36,423 nucleotides of DNA from an uncultured Clostridia bacterium (GTDB taxonomy: Bacteria > Bacillota > Clostridia > Christensenellales > Pumilibacteraceae), in NCBI GenBank assembly GCA_944372345.1, contig CALVYT010000031.1, forward strand, positions 1-36,423, given 5' to 3'. A program made the position numbers and the translations under genes. Positions 21,623-34,698 of this stretch are shown here, one piece after another. Each line of letters begins with the position of its first letter. Position 1 is the stretch's first letter. Under the pieces are notes generated by a model, which made no database searches, was not told where the DNA came from, and saw only the letters and a program-made list of their open reading frames with translations.

Positions 21623-23365
21623 ATGAAACCCATACCCGGACTTTTCGACAAGCCTCCCCGCCCCGTGCGCAAGGCGACGACGCCGGACGGCAGGACTGCG
21701 GACGCGCCCAAAGTGCTCATCGTCGGCGGAGTGGCGGGCGGCGCGACGGCAGCGGCGCGGCTGCGCAGACTGAACGAATTTGCGGAGATAATCATATTCG
21801 AGCGGACGGGCTACGTTTCTTACGCCAACTGCGGACTGCCCTACTACGTCGGCGGCGTGATAACGGATAAGCGCGACCTCACGCTGCAATCCCCCGAGGG
21901 ATTTGCGGCGAGATATAACGTCGAAGTGCGGGTGCGCTCCGAAGTCGTGAGAATAGACCCCGCGGCGCATACCGTGCTCGTGCGCGACCTCGAAAGCGGC
22001 AGAGAATATACCGAGGACTACGACAAGCTGCTGCTCTCCCCGGGCGCGCGCGCCGTCGTTCCCAACGTCAAAGGCGCGGACGGCGAGCGGGTCTTTACGC
22101 TGCGCACCGTCGAAGACACTTTGCGCGTGAGCGAACGGGCGAAAGCGGCGGGCGCGGAACGCGCCGTCGTCGTCGGCGGCGGGTTCATCGGACTGGAAGC
22201 GGCGGAAAATCTCGCGCGGCTCGGGATAAAAGTCACGCTGCTCCAACGCGGCAAACAACTGCTGCCGACGCTGGACGCGGATATGGCGGCACTAATCGCC
22301 GAGGCGCTCGCGGCGGGCGGCGTCGACGTAAGGTACGGCGTGCATACGTCCGAGTTCCGCGAAGATAGCGGCGTGACCGTCGTCACCGACTGCGGGGAGT
22401 TCCCCTGCGACGTCGCGCTCATAGCGACGGGCGTCGCGCCCGAAAGCGACCTCGCGCTCGCGTGCGGACTGGAAACGGGCATACGCGGCGCGATCGTCAC
22501 CGACGAATTTATGAACACGTCCGACCCCGACATTTTCGCCGCGGGCGACGCGGTGCAGACGGAGGAGCTCGTCACGCGCGAACCCGTGAACATAACGCTC
22601 GCGGGTCCCGCGAACAGACAGGGGCGCATAGCGGCGGACAATATCTGCGGGCGGTTCGACGTCTACCGCGGCTCGCAGGGAACGAGCATAATAGGGCTGT
22701 TCGGACTCACGGCGGCTTCGACGGGACTGACGGAAAAGACGGCGGCAAAGTACGGCATAAGATATCTCAAAACGATCACGCTCTCCCCTTCCCACGCGAC
22801 CTATTATCCGGGCGCGGAGGAGATGTTCATAAAACTGCTGTTCACACCCGACGCGGGCAAACTGCTCGGCGCGCAGATAGTGGGAAAGAGCGGCGTCGAC
22901 AAACGCATAGACGTGCTCGCCGTGGCGCTCCGCGCGGGGATGGACGTTTCCGACCTGACCGCGCTCGAGCTCGCATACGCTCCCCCGTTCTCGTCCGCGA
23001 AAGACCCCGTCAACGTCGCGGGGTACGTCGCGGAGAACGTGCTGAACGGGCTGGTCAAGCAGTTCCACGCCGAAGATCTGCCCGAGATATGCGACCGCAA
23101 CGATATAATAATGCTCGACGTGCGCACCCGCCGCGAGTACGACGCGGGGCACTTCTCCCGCTCGACGAATATCCCGCTCGACGAACTGAGGAAGAATATC
23201 GACTATCTTAACAAGTCCGTGCCAATCTACGTCAACTGCCGCAGCGGCACGCGCAGCTATATCGCCTGCCGCATCCTCACGGCGCACGGCTTCGAGTGCT
23301 ATAACCTCGCGGGCGGCACGGCGTTCGCCTCGCACCTCTACCCCGAACTGCTGAAAAAACGGTAA
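21623..23365 (+). CDS. CoA-disulfide reductase/rhodanese fusion (FAD-dependent pyridine nucleotide-disulfide oxidoreductase)
   Basis: A 580-residue cytoplasmic flavoprotein that probably reduces CoA disulfide, persulfide or polysulfide with NAD(P)H. After an unusual 29-residue N-terminal extension, the FAD motif is LIVGGVAGGATAAARLRR (about 32-49). The redox cysteine is C70 in SYANCGLPYY. The NAD(P) motif is VVGGGFIGLEAAENLARLG (about 180). FAAGDAV closes the FAD site and a dimerisation domain follows to about 465. The C-terminal rhodanese domain has LDVRTRREYDAGH and the active loop CRSGTRS (C about 539). This CoADR-Rhd architecture is known for persulfide handling. An AAGGAG site precedes the ATG. 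No sulfur-metabolism gene is adjacent. Confidence 0.9.
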   Translation: MKPIPGLFDKPPRPVRKATTPDGRTADAPKVLIVGGVAGGATAAARLRRLNEFAEIIIFERTGYVSYANCGLPYYVGGVITDKRDLTLQSPEGFAARYNVEVRVRSEVVRIDPAAHTVLVRDLESGREYTEDYDKLLLSPGARAVVPNVKGADGERVFTLRTVEDTLRVSERAKAAGAERAVVVGGGFIGLEAAENLARLGIKVTLLQRGKQLLPTLDADMAALIAEALAAGGVDVRYGVHTSEFREDSGVTVVTDCGEFPCDVALIATGVAPESDLALACGLETGIRGAIVTDEFMNTSDPDIFAAGDAVQTEELVTREPVNITLAGPANRQGRIAADNICGRFDVYRGSQGTSIIGLFGLTAASTGLTEKTAAKYGIRYLKTITLSPSHATYYPGAEEMFIKLLFTPDAGKLLGAQIVGKSGVDKRIDVLAVALRAGMDVSDLTALELAYAPPFSSAKDPVNVAGYVAENVLNGLVKQFHAEDLPEICDRNDIIMLDVRTRREYDAGHFSRSTNIPLDELRKNIDYLNKSVPIYVNCRSGTRSYIACRILTAHGFECYNLAGGTAFASHLYPELLKKR

Positions 23366-23461
23366 TCCCCAACTAGGCGATACTTCCGAAAAACCGATAC
23401 CAAACCGCGCATTCCGCAGAAGCGGCAAACATATCTGCATAAATCGTTTTCTTAACATGCA

Positions 23462-23591
23462 GCGTTTAACAGTATAATTCACCGTTCATACAGATCTCCT
23501 CTTGTGTAAACGGTTTTGCAACTCTATTTTACCACAGATTTGTATGAACTCCTTTTTTCCCTCCACTGTTGCACTTAATAGTATAATTCAC
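23462..23591. repeat. Direct and inverted short repeats, possible mobile-element scar
   Basis: A 21-base sequence (23462-23482) recurs at 23571-23591 with three mismatches; both end AGTATAATTCAC. Between them GTTCATACA (23484-23492) and TGTATGAAC (23541-23549) form a perfect inverted repeat. The region is visibly richer in A+T than its surroundings. A remnant of an insertion element is possible, but no transposase remains. Confidence 0.5.
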
Positions 23592-23598
23592 AGGCACA

Positions 23599-23637
23599 GG
23601 AAAAACGCTCTCCGCATTCTGCGGAGAGCGTTTTTCC
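23599..23637. terminator. Bidirectional intrinsic terminator
   Basis: AAAAACGCTCTCCGCA and TGCGGAGAGCGTTTTT (23601-23616/23620-23635) form a perfect 16-bp stem with a 3-nt loop. It can end transcripts of both the reductase gene (plus) and the ADP-ribosylglycohydrolase gene (minus). Confidence 0.85.
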
Positions 23638-23751
23638 CTATCACCGTCCGTTATCGGCGCGGGCATTCGCCGTCATTTAAGTTTCGTTGTTCTTCCGGGC
23701 TCACGGGCACTGCGCAGTCTGCGCCGACGGCAGAGCCGTAAACATTATCAT

Positions 23752-24576
23752 TCAGATTTCGTTCCCGAATCTTTCCGCAACGGCGCGGAGGTCGTCCGGA
23801 AGATATAACGCCGCGACGGCGATAAAACGCTGCGGAACGCCGTAATAAGCGCCCGCGATACCGCCTGCAACAGCCGCGATCGTGTCCGAATCGCCGCCGA
23901 CGGAAACCGCGTTCCTGATCGTGTCCTCGTAGTCCGTCCCCTCATAGAAGCAACGGATCGCCTGCGGCACGCTGCCTTGGCAGGTCACGTCGAAAAAATA
24001 ATTTTCCGAAAGCTCGGCGCAGGATATATCCGCGATTTCGGGGTAATATTCCTTGCGGACGCGGCGGAATATCTCCTCCTTATCCGCACCCGTGCGGGCG
24101 AGATATACGCAAAGTGCGACGCACTCCGCGCCTTTCAGCCCCTCGGGGTGGCTGTGCGAAACGCCCGTCACTATGCGCGACAACCGCTTTACTTCCTCTT
24201 CGGAGGCGGCATAGACCCCGACGGAGGATATGCGCATAGCCGCGCCGTTGCCGAAGCTGTCATAAGGCTGCGGATCGTCCGAGTTGAACCACTCGTAGAA
24301 CATGCCGCCCCAGCCTGCATACGGGTATTTCCTGCCCGTTTCGCAAAGCCGCCGCACCGCCGCGCGGCGCAGTTCGTCGTCCGACCCGCCGCCCGCTTCT
24401 TCGATCGCTTCCGCAACGGCGAGCGTTGCCGCCGTATCATCCGTAAAACGGCTCTCTTTGCCGAAAAGTTCAAAATCCTTACTGCGGTGATTCGCATGCT
24501 CGAAACGGCTGCCGACTATATCTCCTATGACCGCGCCCCATACCGCAGAGCGCACCTTATCGCTGTGCAGACACAT
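23752..24576 (-). CDS. ADP-ribosylglycohydrolase family protein
   Basis: A 274-residue DraG/ARH-like enzyme, a family that removes ADP-ribose from proteins or nucleic acids using a metal centre. It has GAVIGDIVGSRFE (14-26), the metal motif FTDDT (44-48), GNGAAMR (109-115), and GGDSDTIAAVAGGIAGAYYG (227-246) with the second metal-binding DSDT. All key acidic residues are kept, so it is probably active; the substrate cannot be told from sequence. The ATG has GGGAGGG upstream. It lies 116 bases downstream of the MTA/SAH nucleosidase on the same strand and may be co-transcribed. No partner ADP-ribosyltransferase is in view. Confidence 0.92.
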   Translation of the reverse strand: MCLHSDKVRSAVWGAVIGDIVGSRFEHANHRSKDFELFGKESRFTDDTAATLAVAEAIEEAGGGSDDELRRAAVRRLCETGRKYPYAGWGGMFYEWFNSDDPQPYDSFGNGAAMRISSVGVYAASEEEVKRLSRIVTGVSHSHPEGLKGAECVALCVYLARTGADKEEIFRRVRKEYYPEIADISCAELSENYFFDVTCQGSVPQAIRCFYEGTDYEDTIRNAVSVGGDSDTIAAVAGGIAGAYYGVPQRFIAVAALYLPDDLRAVAERFGNEI

Positions 24577-24692
24577 ATCCGTCCCTCCCGTTCGTCGTGC
24601 ACGCGGCGCGGCTCGTCCGCGCCCCGTCCTTATGCCATAATACTATATCCCGCGTCCCGAAAAAGGTACGCGGGGCGCGCCCGAACGGTTTT

Positions 24693-25361
24693 TTACTCGC
24701 CGAGAGCAGAGAGAACGGCGGAAACGGCTTTATCTGCGGCGCGGCGTTTGAAGTCACCGTATTCCGCGCTGTCGCCCGAGTCGGAGATCACTCTGACGCA
24801 CGCGAAAGGCACGCCGAGGCGGGCGCACACCTGCGCTATCGCTCCGCTCTCCATATCCGCGGCGACGGCTTTCGGGAAGCGGCGGAGTATGTCCTCCCTG
24901 TCCGCTTCGCAGCCGACGAACCGCTCGCCCGTCGCGAGCAGTCCGCGCTTCGCTCCGCACTTTGCCGCAAGCGCGCCCGACATAGCGGCGTCGGGCGGGA
25001 CGACGATCTCGCCGAGGACGTCGAGAAGCCCGTCGGGATCGCCCGGTTTTACCACGTCGTACTGCACGAACCCGTCGGGCACGAGCACGTCGAGCACGTG
25101 CAGACTGCCGCCGAGCGCGCCCGCAACTCCCGTCGAATATATCCCGCGCGCGCCGAACTCGCGCGCGAGCGCGAACGCCGCGAACGCCGCGTTGACCTTG
25201 CCTATCCCCGAGCGCATCACGGCGACCGATCTGCCGCCTATCCTGCCCGTCAGCACGTCCGACCCCGCAAGCTGCCGCTTTTCCGCTCCGCTCATAGCGG
25301 AAGCGAACCCCTCGACTTCGGCGTCCATCGCGCCTATTATCCCGATCACACAATTATCCAT
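24693..25361 (-). CDS. mtnN: 5'-methylthioadenosine/S-adenosylhomocysteine nucleosidase
   Basis: A 222-residue nucleosidase that cleaves adenine from methylthioadenosine and S-adenosylhomocysteine, recycling SAM by-products. It has IIGAMDAEVEGF (E15 the likely general acid-base partner), SGIGKVNAA, STGVAGAL (phosphorylase-family core), VAADMESGAIAQVC with E171, and VRVISDSG with the catalytic D194. The length is about normal (about 230). The ATG at 25361 comes exactly six bases after the promoter -10 with no ribosome site, so the mRNA is probably leaderless. An ADP-ribosylglycohydrolase gene follows. Confidence 0.94.
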   Translation of the reverse strand: MDNCVIGIIGAMDAEVEGFASAMSGAEKRQLAGSDVLTGRIGGRSVAVMRSGIGKVNAAFAAFALAREFGARGIYSTGVAGALGGSLHVLDVLVPDGFVQYDVVKPGDPDGLLDVLGEIVVPPDAAMSGALAAKCGAKRGLLATGERFVGCEADREDILRRFPKAVAADMESGAIAQVCARLGVPFACVRVISDSGDSAEYGDFKRRAADKAVSAVLSALGE

Positions 25362-25367
25362 ACGAAT

Positions 25368-25396
25368 ATGATAACATATCCCGCCGCCGTTTGCAA
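25368..25396 (-). promoter_or_regulatory. mtnN promoter, predicting a leaderless mRNA
   Basis: Read on the minus strand: TTGCAA (25396-25391), 17 bp, TATCAT (25373-25368), six bases, ATG. Confidence 0.7.
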
Positions 25397-25407
25397 CGGT
25401 AAACGCG

Positions 25408-25438
25408 AAAAAAGCCGAACTTGTCGTTCGGCTTTTTT
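25408..25438 (-). terminator. Terminator of rpoBC
   Basis: AAAAAAGCCGAAC pairs with GTTCGGCTTTTTT around a 5-nt loop, 17 bases after the rpoC stop. The structure is symmetrical enough to act on both strands. Confidence 0.88.
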
Positions 25439-25454
25439 ATCGTTTCCGTTCGGC

Positions 25455-29255
<3,801 letters not shown>

Positions 29256-32200
29256 TTATCTGTCCTCCTTGTCATCCGGATCGTCGAGATCGTCGTCGCC
29301 GAGCACTCTGTCGGAGCGGAGATCCGCGCCGAGATCGTCGAAATCGTCGAGGTCGTCCTCGTCGTCGCCGTCGCCGTCGAATGCGTCGTCGAAATCGGGG
29401 ATATCCGGCTCGTCCTCGCCGAACAGTCGCGCGAGGCTGTCGTCCGGAGTTTCCTCTTTCTCGTCCTCGTCGTCGTCAAGACTGATGTCGTCGAACGCGT
29501 CGAGGTCGATCTCCTCTTCGAGTACGAGCTTGCCGTTCTCGAAATGTTTGGTCTTTTTCGTAGGCGCTTCGTAGGTGTCCGGCTCGTCCTCGGTGATATC
29601 CTTGATGGAGATCTCCTTGTTCTCGTCGTTGAGCACCTTGATGTCAAGACCGAGCGCCTGCAATTCCTTGATGAGGACCTTGAACGACTCGGGAACGCCT
29701 GGTTCGGAGACGTTCACGCCCTTGACTATGGACTCGTACGTCTTGACCCTGCCGACGATGTCGTCCGACTTGACGGTCATTATCTCCTGCAATATGTTCG
29801 CCGCGCCGTAAGCGTAGAGCGCCCAGACTTCCATTTCGCCGAAACGCTGTCCGCCGAACTGCGCCTTGCCGCCGAGCGGCTGCTGCGTGACCAGGCTGTA
29901 CGGTCCGATGGAGCGCGCGTGCATCTTGTCGTCGACGAGGTGGATGAGTTTGAGCATATACATATAGCCCACCGTCGTGCGGTTCTCGAACGGCTCGCCC
30001 GTTCTTCCGTCGTACATCTGTATCTTGCCGTCCACTTCGCCGTCGGGATTGACGTAACCGTTGTCGTGGAGCAGTTTTTCTATGTCGCTTTCCAGCGCCG
30101 AGTCGAACACGGGCGTCGCGACCTTCCAGCCGAGAGCCTTCGCCACAAGCCCGAGGTGCACTTCGAGCACCTGACCTATGTTCATTCGGGAAGGAACGCC
30201 GAGCGGGTTGAGCACTATCTGCAAGCGCGTGCCGTCCGCCATAAACGGCATATCCTCTTCGGGGAGCACGCGGGAGATGACGCCCTTGTTTCCGTGACGT
30301 CCCGCCATTTTGTCGCCCACGCCGATCTTGCGCTTCTGCGCTATATAGACGCGCACGACCTTGTTGACGCCGGGGCTCATCTCGTCCTTGTTGGCGCGGG
30401 TGAACACCTTGACGTCCACGACTATGCCGCCCTCGCCGTGAGGCACTTTGAGGGAGGTGTCGCGCACTTCGTGCGACTTCTCGCCGAATATCGCGCGCAT
30501 AAGGCGCTCTTCGGGAGTGAGATCCGCCTCGCCTTTGGGAGTGACTTTACCGACGAGTATGTCGCCGCTCGTGACTTCCGCGCCGACGTAGACGATACCG
30601 TTCTCGTCGAGGTTTTTCAGCGCGTCCTCGCCGACGTTGGGTATGTCGCGCGTGATCTCCTCTTCGCCGAGCTTGGTGTCGCGCGCTTCCATTTCATATT
30701 CGGCTATGTGGATGGACGTGAACACGTCGTCTTTGACTATGCGCTCGCTGATGAGGATAGCGTCCTCGTAGTTATAGCCTTCCCAGCTCATAAAGCCGAC
30801 GAGTATGTTCCTGCCGAGGGCGAGCTCGCCGTTCTGCGTCGAGTGACCGTCCGCGAGCACGTCGCCCGCCTTGACCGTCTGACCCTTTGCCACTATGGGC
30901 TTCTGATTGATGCAGGTGCCCTGGTTGGAGCCCTGGAACTTTTTCAGCGTATACGTCGCCGTCATTCCGTCGTCCTCGCGCACCCTGACGGTCTCCGCGT
31001 CCACATAAGTGACGACGCCGCCTGCGCGGGCGAGCACCATAACGCCCGAGTCGTATGCTATCTTATGCTCGATGCCCGTGCCTATCATAGGCGCTTCGGG
31101 TTTGAGCAGAGGAACCGCCTGACGCTGCATGTTGGAGCCCATCAGCGCGCGGTTGGTATCGTCGTTTTCCAGGAACGGTATCAGCGAGGTCGCGACGGAA
31201 ACGAGCTGGCGGGGAGAAACGTCGACGTAGTCTATCTCTTCCCTGTCGAATTCCTTGATGTCCTCGCGGAAGCGCGCGAGCACGCGCTTCTTCTCGAACC
31301 AGCCGTCCGCGCCGAGCGGCTCTTTCGCCTGCGCGATGATATATCTGTCCTCGCGGTCTGCGGACAGGTATTCCACTTCGTCGGTGACCCTGCCGCCGAT
31401 CACGTTGCCGTCCGCGTCGTACTGCTTGACGACCTTGCGGTAGGGCGCTTCGATGAAGCCGTATTCGTTTATCTTCGCATACGACGTCAGCGAGGAGATA
31501 AGACCGATGTTCTGTCCTTCGGGGGTTTCTATCGGGCACATTCTGCCGTAGTGCGAATAGTGGACGTCGCGGACGTCGAACGTCGCGCGGTCGCGGTTAA
31601 GTCCGCCGGGACCGAGCGCGGACAGTTTGCGCTTGTGCGTCAGTTCGCTGATCGGGTTGGTCTCGTCCATAAACTGCGACAGCTGCGACGAGCCGAAGAA
31701 CTCTTTGAGAGCCGCCGTCACGGGACGGATATTTATCAGCGTCTGCGGCGTAAGCTCGGCATCCGACTGTATCTGCATCCTCTCGCGCACGACGCGTTCG
31801 AGGCGCGCGATACCGATGCGGAACTGGTTTTGCAGCAGTTCTCCCACGCTGCGGACGCGGCGGTTGCCGAGGTGGTCGATATTGTCCGTCGTACCGATGC
31901 CGTAGTGCAGGCCTATTATATAGTTGACGGTGGAGAGTATGTCGCTCACCGTTATGTGCTTTTCCGCGAGCCTGTCGGCGTTGTCGCGGCAGAGCTCGGC
32001 GAGCTTGGCGCGGTCGCCGCCCGCCTGCGAAATGAGTTCTGAAAGCAGCGCGAAAGACACGCCCTCGGTTATGCCGAGTTCTCTCGGATCGCAGTCGACA
32101 TAGCCGGCGAGGTCGACGTGGGCGTTGCCCATCACGAAGAACGGCTCGTCCCTGCCCTCGATCTTCACGGCGACTTCGTTTATGCCCGCGTTGCTGATCT

Positions 32201-33179
32201 TAAACGCCGTATCTTCGCTTATGACATCGCCCGCGGAAACGTAAAGCACGCCGTCCGAGTCGACGACGTCCGCCGCCGCGGTCATTCCCGTTATGCGCGA
32301 AGCAAGGCAGAGCTTTTTGTTCAGCTTATATCTGCCGACGCGGGAAAGATCGTACTTTCTGCGGTCGAAGAACAGCGAGTGGATATAGTTCGCCACAGAC
32401 TCGGGGTTGAATATCTCGCCCGGGCGCAGCTTTTTGTTGAGTTCTTCCAGCCCGGACTCGTCGTCCTTCGCCACGTCCTTTTCACACGTTTTGACGATGA
32501 TCGGTTCGTTGTGGAAGATCTCACAGATGCGCTCGTCGCTGCCGAAATCCTTGGTCGTGACCGCGCTGAGCGCGCGGATGAGCGTGGTCATCGGCACTTT
32601 GCGCTGGCGGTCGACGTGGACGGCGAGCGTTTCCGTCGGCTCCATCTCGTATTCCAGCCACGCGCCGCGCGACGGGATGCTCTGCGCCGTATAGTATACT
32701 TTACCCGTTTTCTGGTCCTTGGTCTCGTCCGAGAAATACACGCCGGGACTGCGCACGAGCTGCGAAACGATGACGCGCTCCGCGCCGTTGATGATGAACG
32801 AGCCGTTGGGCGTCATCTTAGGCATATCGCCCATAAACACTTCCTGCTCCGTCATCTGACCGGACTCTTTGTAAACGAGACGCACCTTGACTTTGAGCGG
32901 CGTCGCGTAAGTAGCGTCGCGGTCCTTGCATTCCTTTTCCGAATACTTGGGAGTATCCTCTATGTGGTGGGAAATGAAATGCAGCTCGATCCTTCCCGAA
33001 AAGTCGGTTATCGGCGAGAAATCCTTGAAAACTTCGCCTATCCCGCGCTCGAGAAAGTCGTTGTAGGACTTTTTCTGCACCTCGATGAGGTTGGGCATAT
33101 CGATGACTTCGTCCACCTGCGCGAAACTGTGTCTTTCGGTATTGCCGTACTTCACTTTGCGGATTTTTCGTTCAGCCAT
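29256..33179 (-). CDS. rpoB: DNA-directed RNA polymerase subunit beta
   Basis: The beta subunit of RNA polymerase, 1307 residues from the ATG at 33179, chosen for its GGAG site and the [12 protein letters not shown] start. The rifampicin region is wild-type-like: [20 protein letters not shown] with D505, H515 and S520 in the sensitive form, so sensitivity is predicted. Core motifs [28 protein letters not shown] and [20 protein letters not shown] are intact. The odd feature is a C-terminal tail from about 1197 to 1307 that is about half Asp/Glu, roughly 110 residues beyond the usual end. Bacillus beta has only a short acidic end. rplJ-rplL, usually upstream, are absent here. Confidence 0.98.
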   Translation of the reverse strand: MAERKIRKVKYGNTERHSFAQVDEVIDMPNLIEVQKKSYNDFLERGIGEVFKDFSPITDFSGRIELHFISHHIEDTPKYSEKECKDRDATYATPLKVKVRLVYKESGQMTEQEVFMGDMPKMTPNGSFIINGAERVIVSQLVRSPGVYFSDETKDQKTGKVYYTAQSIPSRGAWLEYEMEPTETLAVHVDRQRKVPMTTLIRALSAVTTKDFGSDERICEIFHNEPIIVKTCEKDVAKDDESGLEELNKKLRPGEIFNPESVANYIHSLFFDRRKYDLSRVGRYKLNKKLCLASRITGMTAAADVVDSDGVLYVSAGDVISEDTAFKISNAGINEVAVKIEGRDEPFFVMGNAHVDLAGYVDCDPRELGITEGVSFALLSELISQAGGDRAKLAELCRDNADRLAEKHITVSDILSTVNYIIGLHYGIGTTDNIDHLGNRRVRSVGELLQNQFRIGIARLERVVRERMQIQSDAELTPQTLINIRPVTAALKEFFGSSQLSQFMDETNPISELTHKRKLSALGPGGLNRDRATFDVRDVHYSHYGRMCPIETPEGQNIGLISSLTSYAKINEYGFIEAPYRKVVKQYDADGNVIGGRVTDEVEYLSADREDRYIIAQAKEPLGADGWFEKKRVLARFREDIKEFDREEIDYVDVSPRQLVSVATSLIPFLENDDTNRALMGSNMQRQAVPLLKPEAPMIGTGIEHKIAYDSGVMVLARAGGVVTYVDAETVRVREDDGMTATYTLKKFQGSNQGTCINQKPIVAKGQTVKAGDVLADGHSTQNGELALGRNILVGFMSWEGYNYEDAILISERIVKDDVFTSIHIAEYEMEARDTKLGEEEITRDIPNVGEDALKNLDENGIVYVGAEVTSGDILVGKVTPKGEADLTPEERLMRAIFGEKSHEVRDTSLKVPHGEGGIVVDVKVFTRANKDEMSPGVNKVVRVYIAQKRKIGVGDKMAGRHGNKGVISRVLPEEDMPFMADGTRLQIVLNPLGVPSRMNIGQVLEVHLGLVAKALGWKVATPVFDSALESDIEKLLHDNGYVNPDGEVDGKIQMYDGRTGEPFENRTTVGYMYMLKLIHLVDDKMHARSIGPYSLVTQQPLGGKAQFGGQRFGEMEVWALYAYGAANILQEIMTVKSDDIVGRVKTYESIVKGVNVSEPGVPESFKVLIKELQALGLDIKVLNDENKEISIKDITEDEPDTYEAPTKKTKHFENGKLVLEEEIDLDAFDDISLDDDEDEKEETPDDSLARLFGEDEPDIPDFDDAFDGDGDDEDDLDDFDDLGADLRSDRVLGDDDLDDPDDKEDR

Positions 33180-33211
33180 ACTGTCTCCTTGACGGTTGTC
33201 CCCGGACAAAT

Positions 33212-33250
33212 AAAAAACGCCCGACTGCCGCCTGCAATGCGGCGGTCCGG
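33212..33250 (-). terminator. Terminator-like hairpin (possible attenuator) in the rpoB leader
   Basis: On the minus strand CCCGG...CCGCC pairs with GGCGG...TCGGG in a two-part stem around an 8-nt loop, followed by CGTTTTTTATTT. It lies about 30 bases before the rpoB ATG, downstream of the rpoB promoter, so transcription must read through it to reach rpoB. Confidence 0.65.
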
Positions 33251-33259
33251 GTTAAAAAA

Positions 33260-33328
33260 TTCATTTGCTTTCCGGTTTTTCGAACAACTCTCTATCCTTT
33301 ATTAAAACGTCCGAGCTTGCTCCCTTCA
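33260..33328 (-). CDS. Possible 22-codon leader reading frame upstream of rpoB
   Basis: The frame encodes MKGASSDVLIKDRELFEKPE then SK and stops ten bases before the terminator-like hairpin. It lies wholly inside the predicted rpoB leader. No good ribosome site precedes the ATG, so translation is uncertain. If translated, ribosome position near the hairpin could affect termination. The sequence is unrelated to known amino-acid-biosynthesis leader peptides, with no run of a single residue. Confidence 0.35.
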
Positions 33329-33381
33329 TGCTAACATAAAACCGAAAAGGGCAAATTTATCATTTTATTCTCGTATCGGTA

Positions 33382-33410
33382 ATAATACCACGCCGAAAAC
33401 GGAATGTCAA
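33382..33410 (-). promoter_or_regulatory. rpoBC promoter
   Basis: Read on the minus strand: a perfect TTGACA (33410-33405), 17 bp, TATTAT (33387-33382). Transcription would begin near 33375, leaving about 195 bases of leader before rpoB. Confidence 0.85.
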
Positions 33411-33452
33411 GCAAAATTACCCCTTATGCAACAAAAAACCGAAAAAATATTT

Positions 33453-34694
33453 TTACGCGCCGTGTTTATTCTCCGATTTTTCCGCTTTGCCGCCCGTTTG
33501 CTTTGCGCCTGCGGACAGAGCAAGCGCGCCGCTTTCGTCCGGCGGCGCGGCGGGAAGGACGATCGTGAACGTGCTGCCCTCGCCGAGGACGCTGCGCGCC
33601 CTTATGTTGCCGCCCATCGTTTCCGCTATGGATTTGGCTATCGCGAGCCCCAGCCCCGTGGAGCCTTCCTTGCGCCCCCTCGCCTTGTCGCAGCGGTAGA
33701 AACGGTCGAAGATGTGCGGGAGATCCTCCTCGCTTATGCCTACTCCGTCGTCGGAAACGACGACTTCCACTCCGCCGTCCGCCGCCCGCGACGAGCGTAT
33801 GTCCACACAGCCGTCGTCGGCGGTGTATTTTATCGCGTTGTCCGTGATTATGCGTATGAGTTCCACGGTCAGCGACTTGTCGGCGAGCACGGTCAGCCTC
33901 TCTTCCGAAGCGCAGGTTACGCGCTTGTTCCCGACGGTCAGCCGATAAGCGCCCACTATGTCCGCGACCGCCTCGGCGACGTCGAACGGCTCGGCATGTA
34001 TGCGGAGCGAGCCGAGTTTGGCGAGATAGAGCAGCTGCTCGACTATGGAGCGCATATTGTCCGCTTCCGTGCTTATCGCGTCTATCGCCTCGTCGAGCAG
34101 GGCTTTGTCGTTCTTCCCCCACCGTTTGAGCAGGTCGGCATAACCGCGTATGACGGAAATGGGGGTGCGCAGTTCGTGGCTCGCGTCCGAGATGAAATTG
34201 CTCTGACGCTCGAACGCCGACTGTATGCCGTCGAGCATATCGTTTATGCGCAGCGACAGTTTGCCGAGCTCGTCGTGCGGGTTATGCGTTTCCAGCCGTA
34301 CGGACATATCCTCGGCGGTGATCTCGTCCATTTTGTCCGCTATGCTCTTCAACGGTTCGAGCATCGTGCGCGCGGTGAACGTACAGAGCGCAGCGAACAC
34401 CGCCGACAGCCCGAGCAGCAGCAATATGGAAACGACGATGAATCCCGCCAGCACGTCCGCGCCCGCCCCGCAGCGCACGGCGATGACGACGGCGACGACC
34501 ATATATGCGAGCATAAGTATGGCGAACACGACGGTGTTTATTATAGCCGTCTTGGTCGTTATGTCCGTGCGGTAGTTGCGCGCCGCGTGGCGCAGCCAGA
34601 GGTCGAAAAGCCCGACGGGAAAAAACACCCACATAAGTACGGTCTTCCAAACCGGGCGTTTTCCGTTCTTCGGCGCTTTTCCGTCCTTTGCCAT
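33453..34694 (-). CDS. Sensor histidine kinase (HisKA, EnvZ/PhoR-type)
   Basis: A 413-residue membrane kinase, cognate to the response regulator ending four bases upstream. Two membrane helices (about 50-73 and 82-105) are separated by only a few residues, so there is almost no extracellular sensor domain; the signal is probably sensed in or at the membrane or by a partner. A HAMP-like linker (about 106-158) leads to the phospho-acceptor H173 in SDASHELRTPISVI. The ATPase has TDNAIKYT (N box), VSDDGVGI, FDRFYRCDKARG and GLGLAIAKS. The C-terminal 30 residues are low-complexity. An AAGGA site lies upstream of the ATG. Confidence 0.93.
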   Translation of the reverse strand: MAKDGKAPKNGKRPVWKTVLMWVFFPVGLFDLWLRHAARNYRTDITTKTAIINTVVFAILMLAYMVVAVVIAVRCGAGADVLAGFIVVSILLLLGLSAVFAALCTFTARTMLEPLKSIADKMDEITAEDMSVRLETHNPHDELGKLSLRINDMLDGIQSAFERQSNFISDASHELRTPISVIRGYADLLKRWGKNDKALLDEAIDAISTEADNMRSIVEQLLYLAKLGSLRIHAEPFDVAEAVADIVGAYRLTVGNKRVTCASEERLTVLADKSLTVELIRIITDNAIKYTADDGCVDIRSSRAADGGVEVVVSDDGVGISEEDLPHIFDRFYRCDKARGRKEGSTGLGLAIAKSIAETMGGNIRARSVLGEGSTFTIVLPAAPPDESGALALSAGAKQTGGKAEKSENKHGA

Positions 34695-34698
34695 AAGC

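Noticed and set aside
22292..23482. A 396-codon minus-strand frame antisense to the reductase gene
   Set aside because: Most of it mirrors the CoADR-rhodanese gene; only its first codons lie in the repeat-bearing spacer and show no family.
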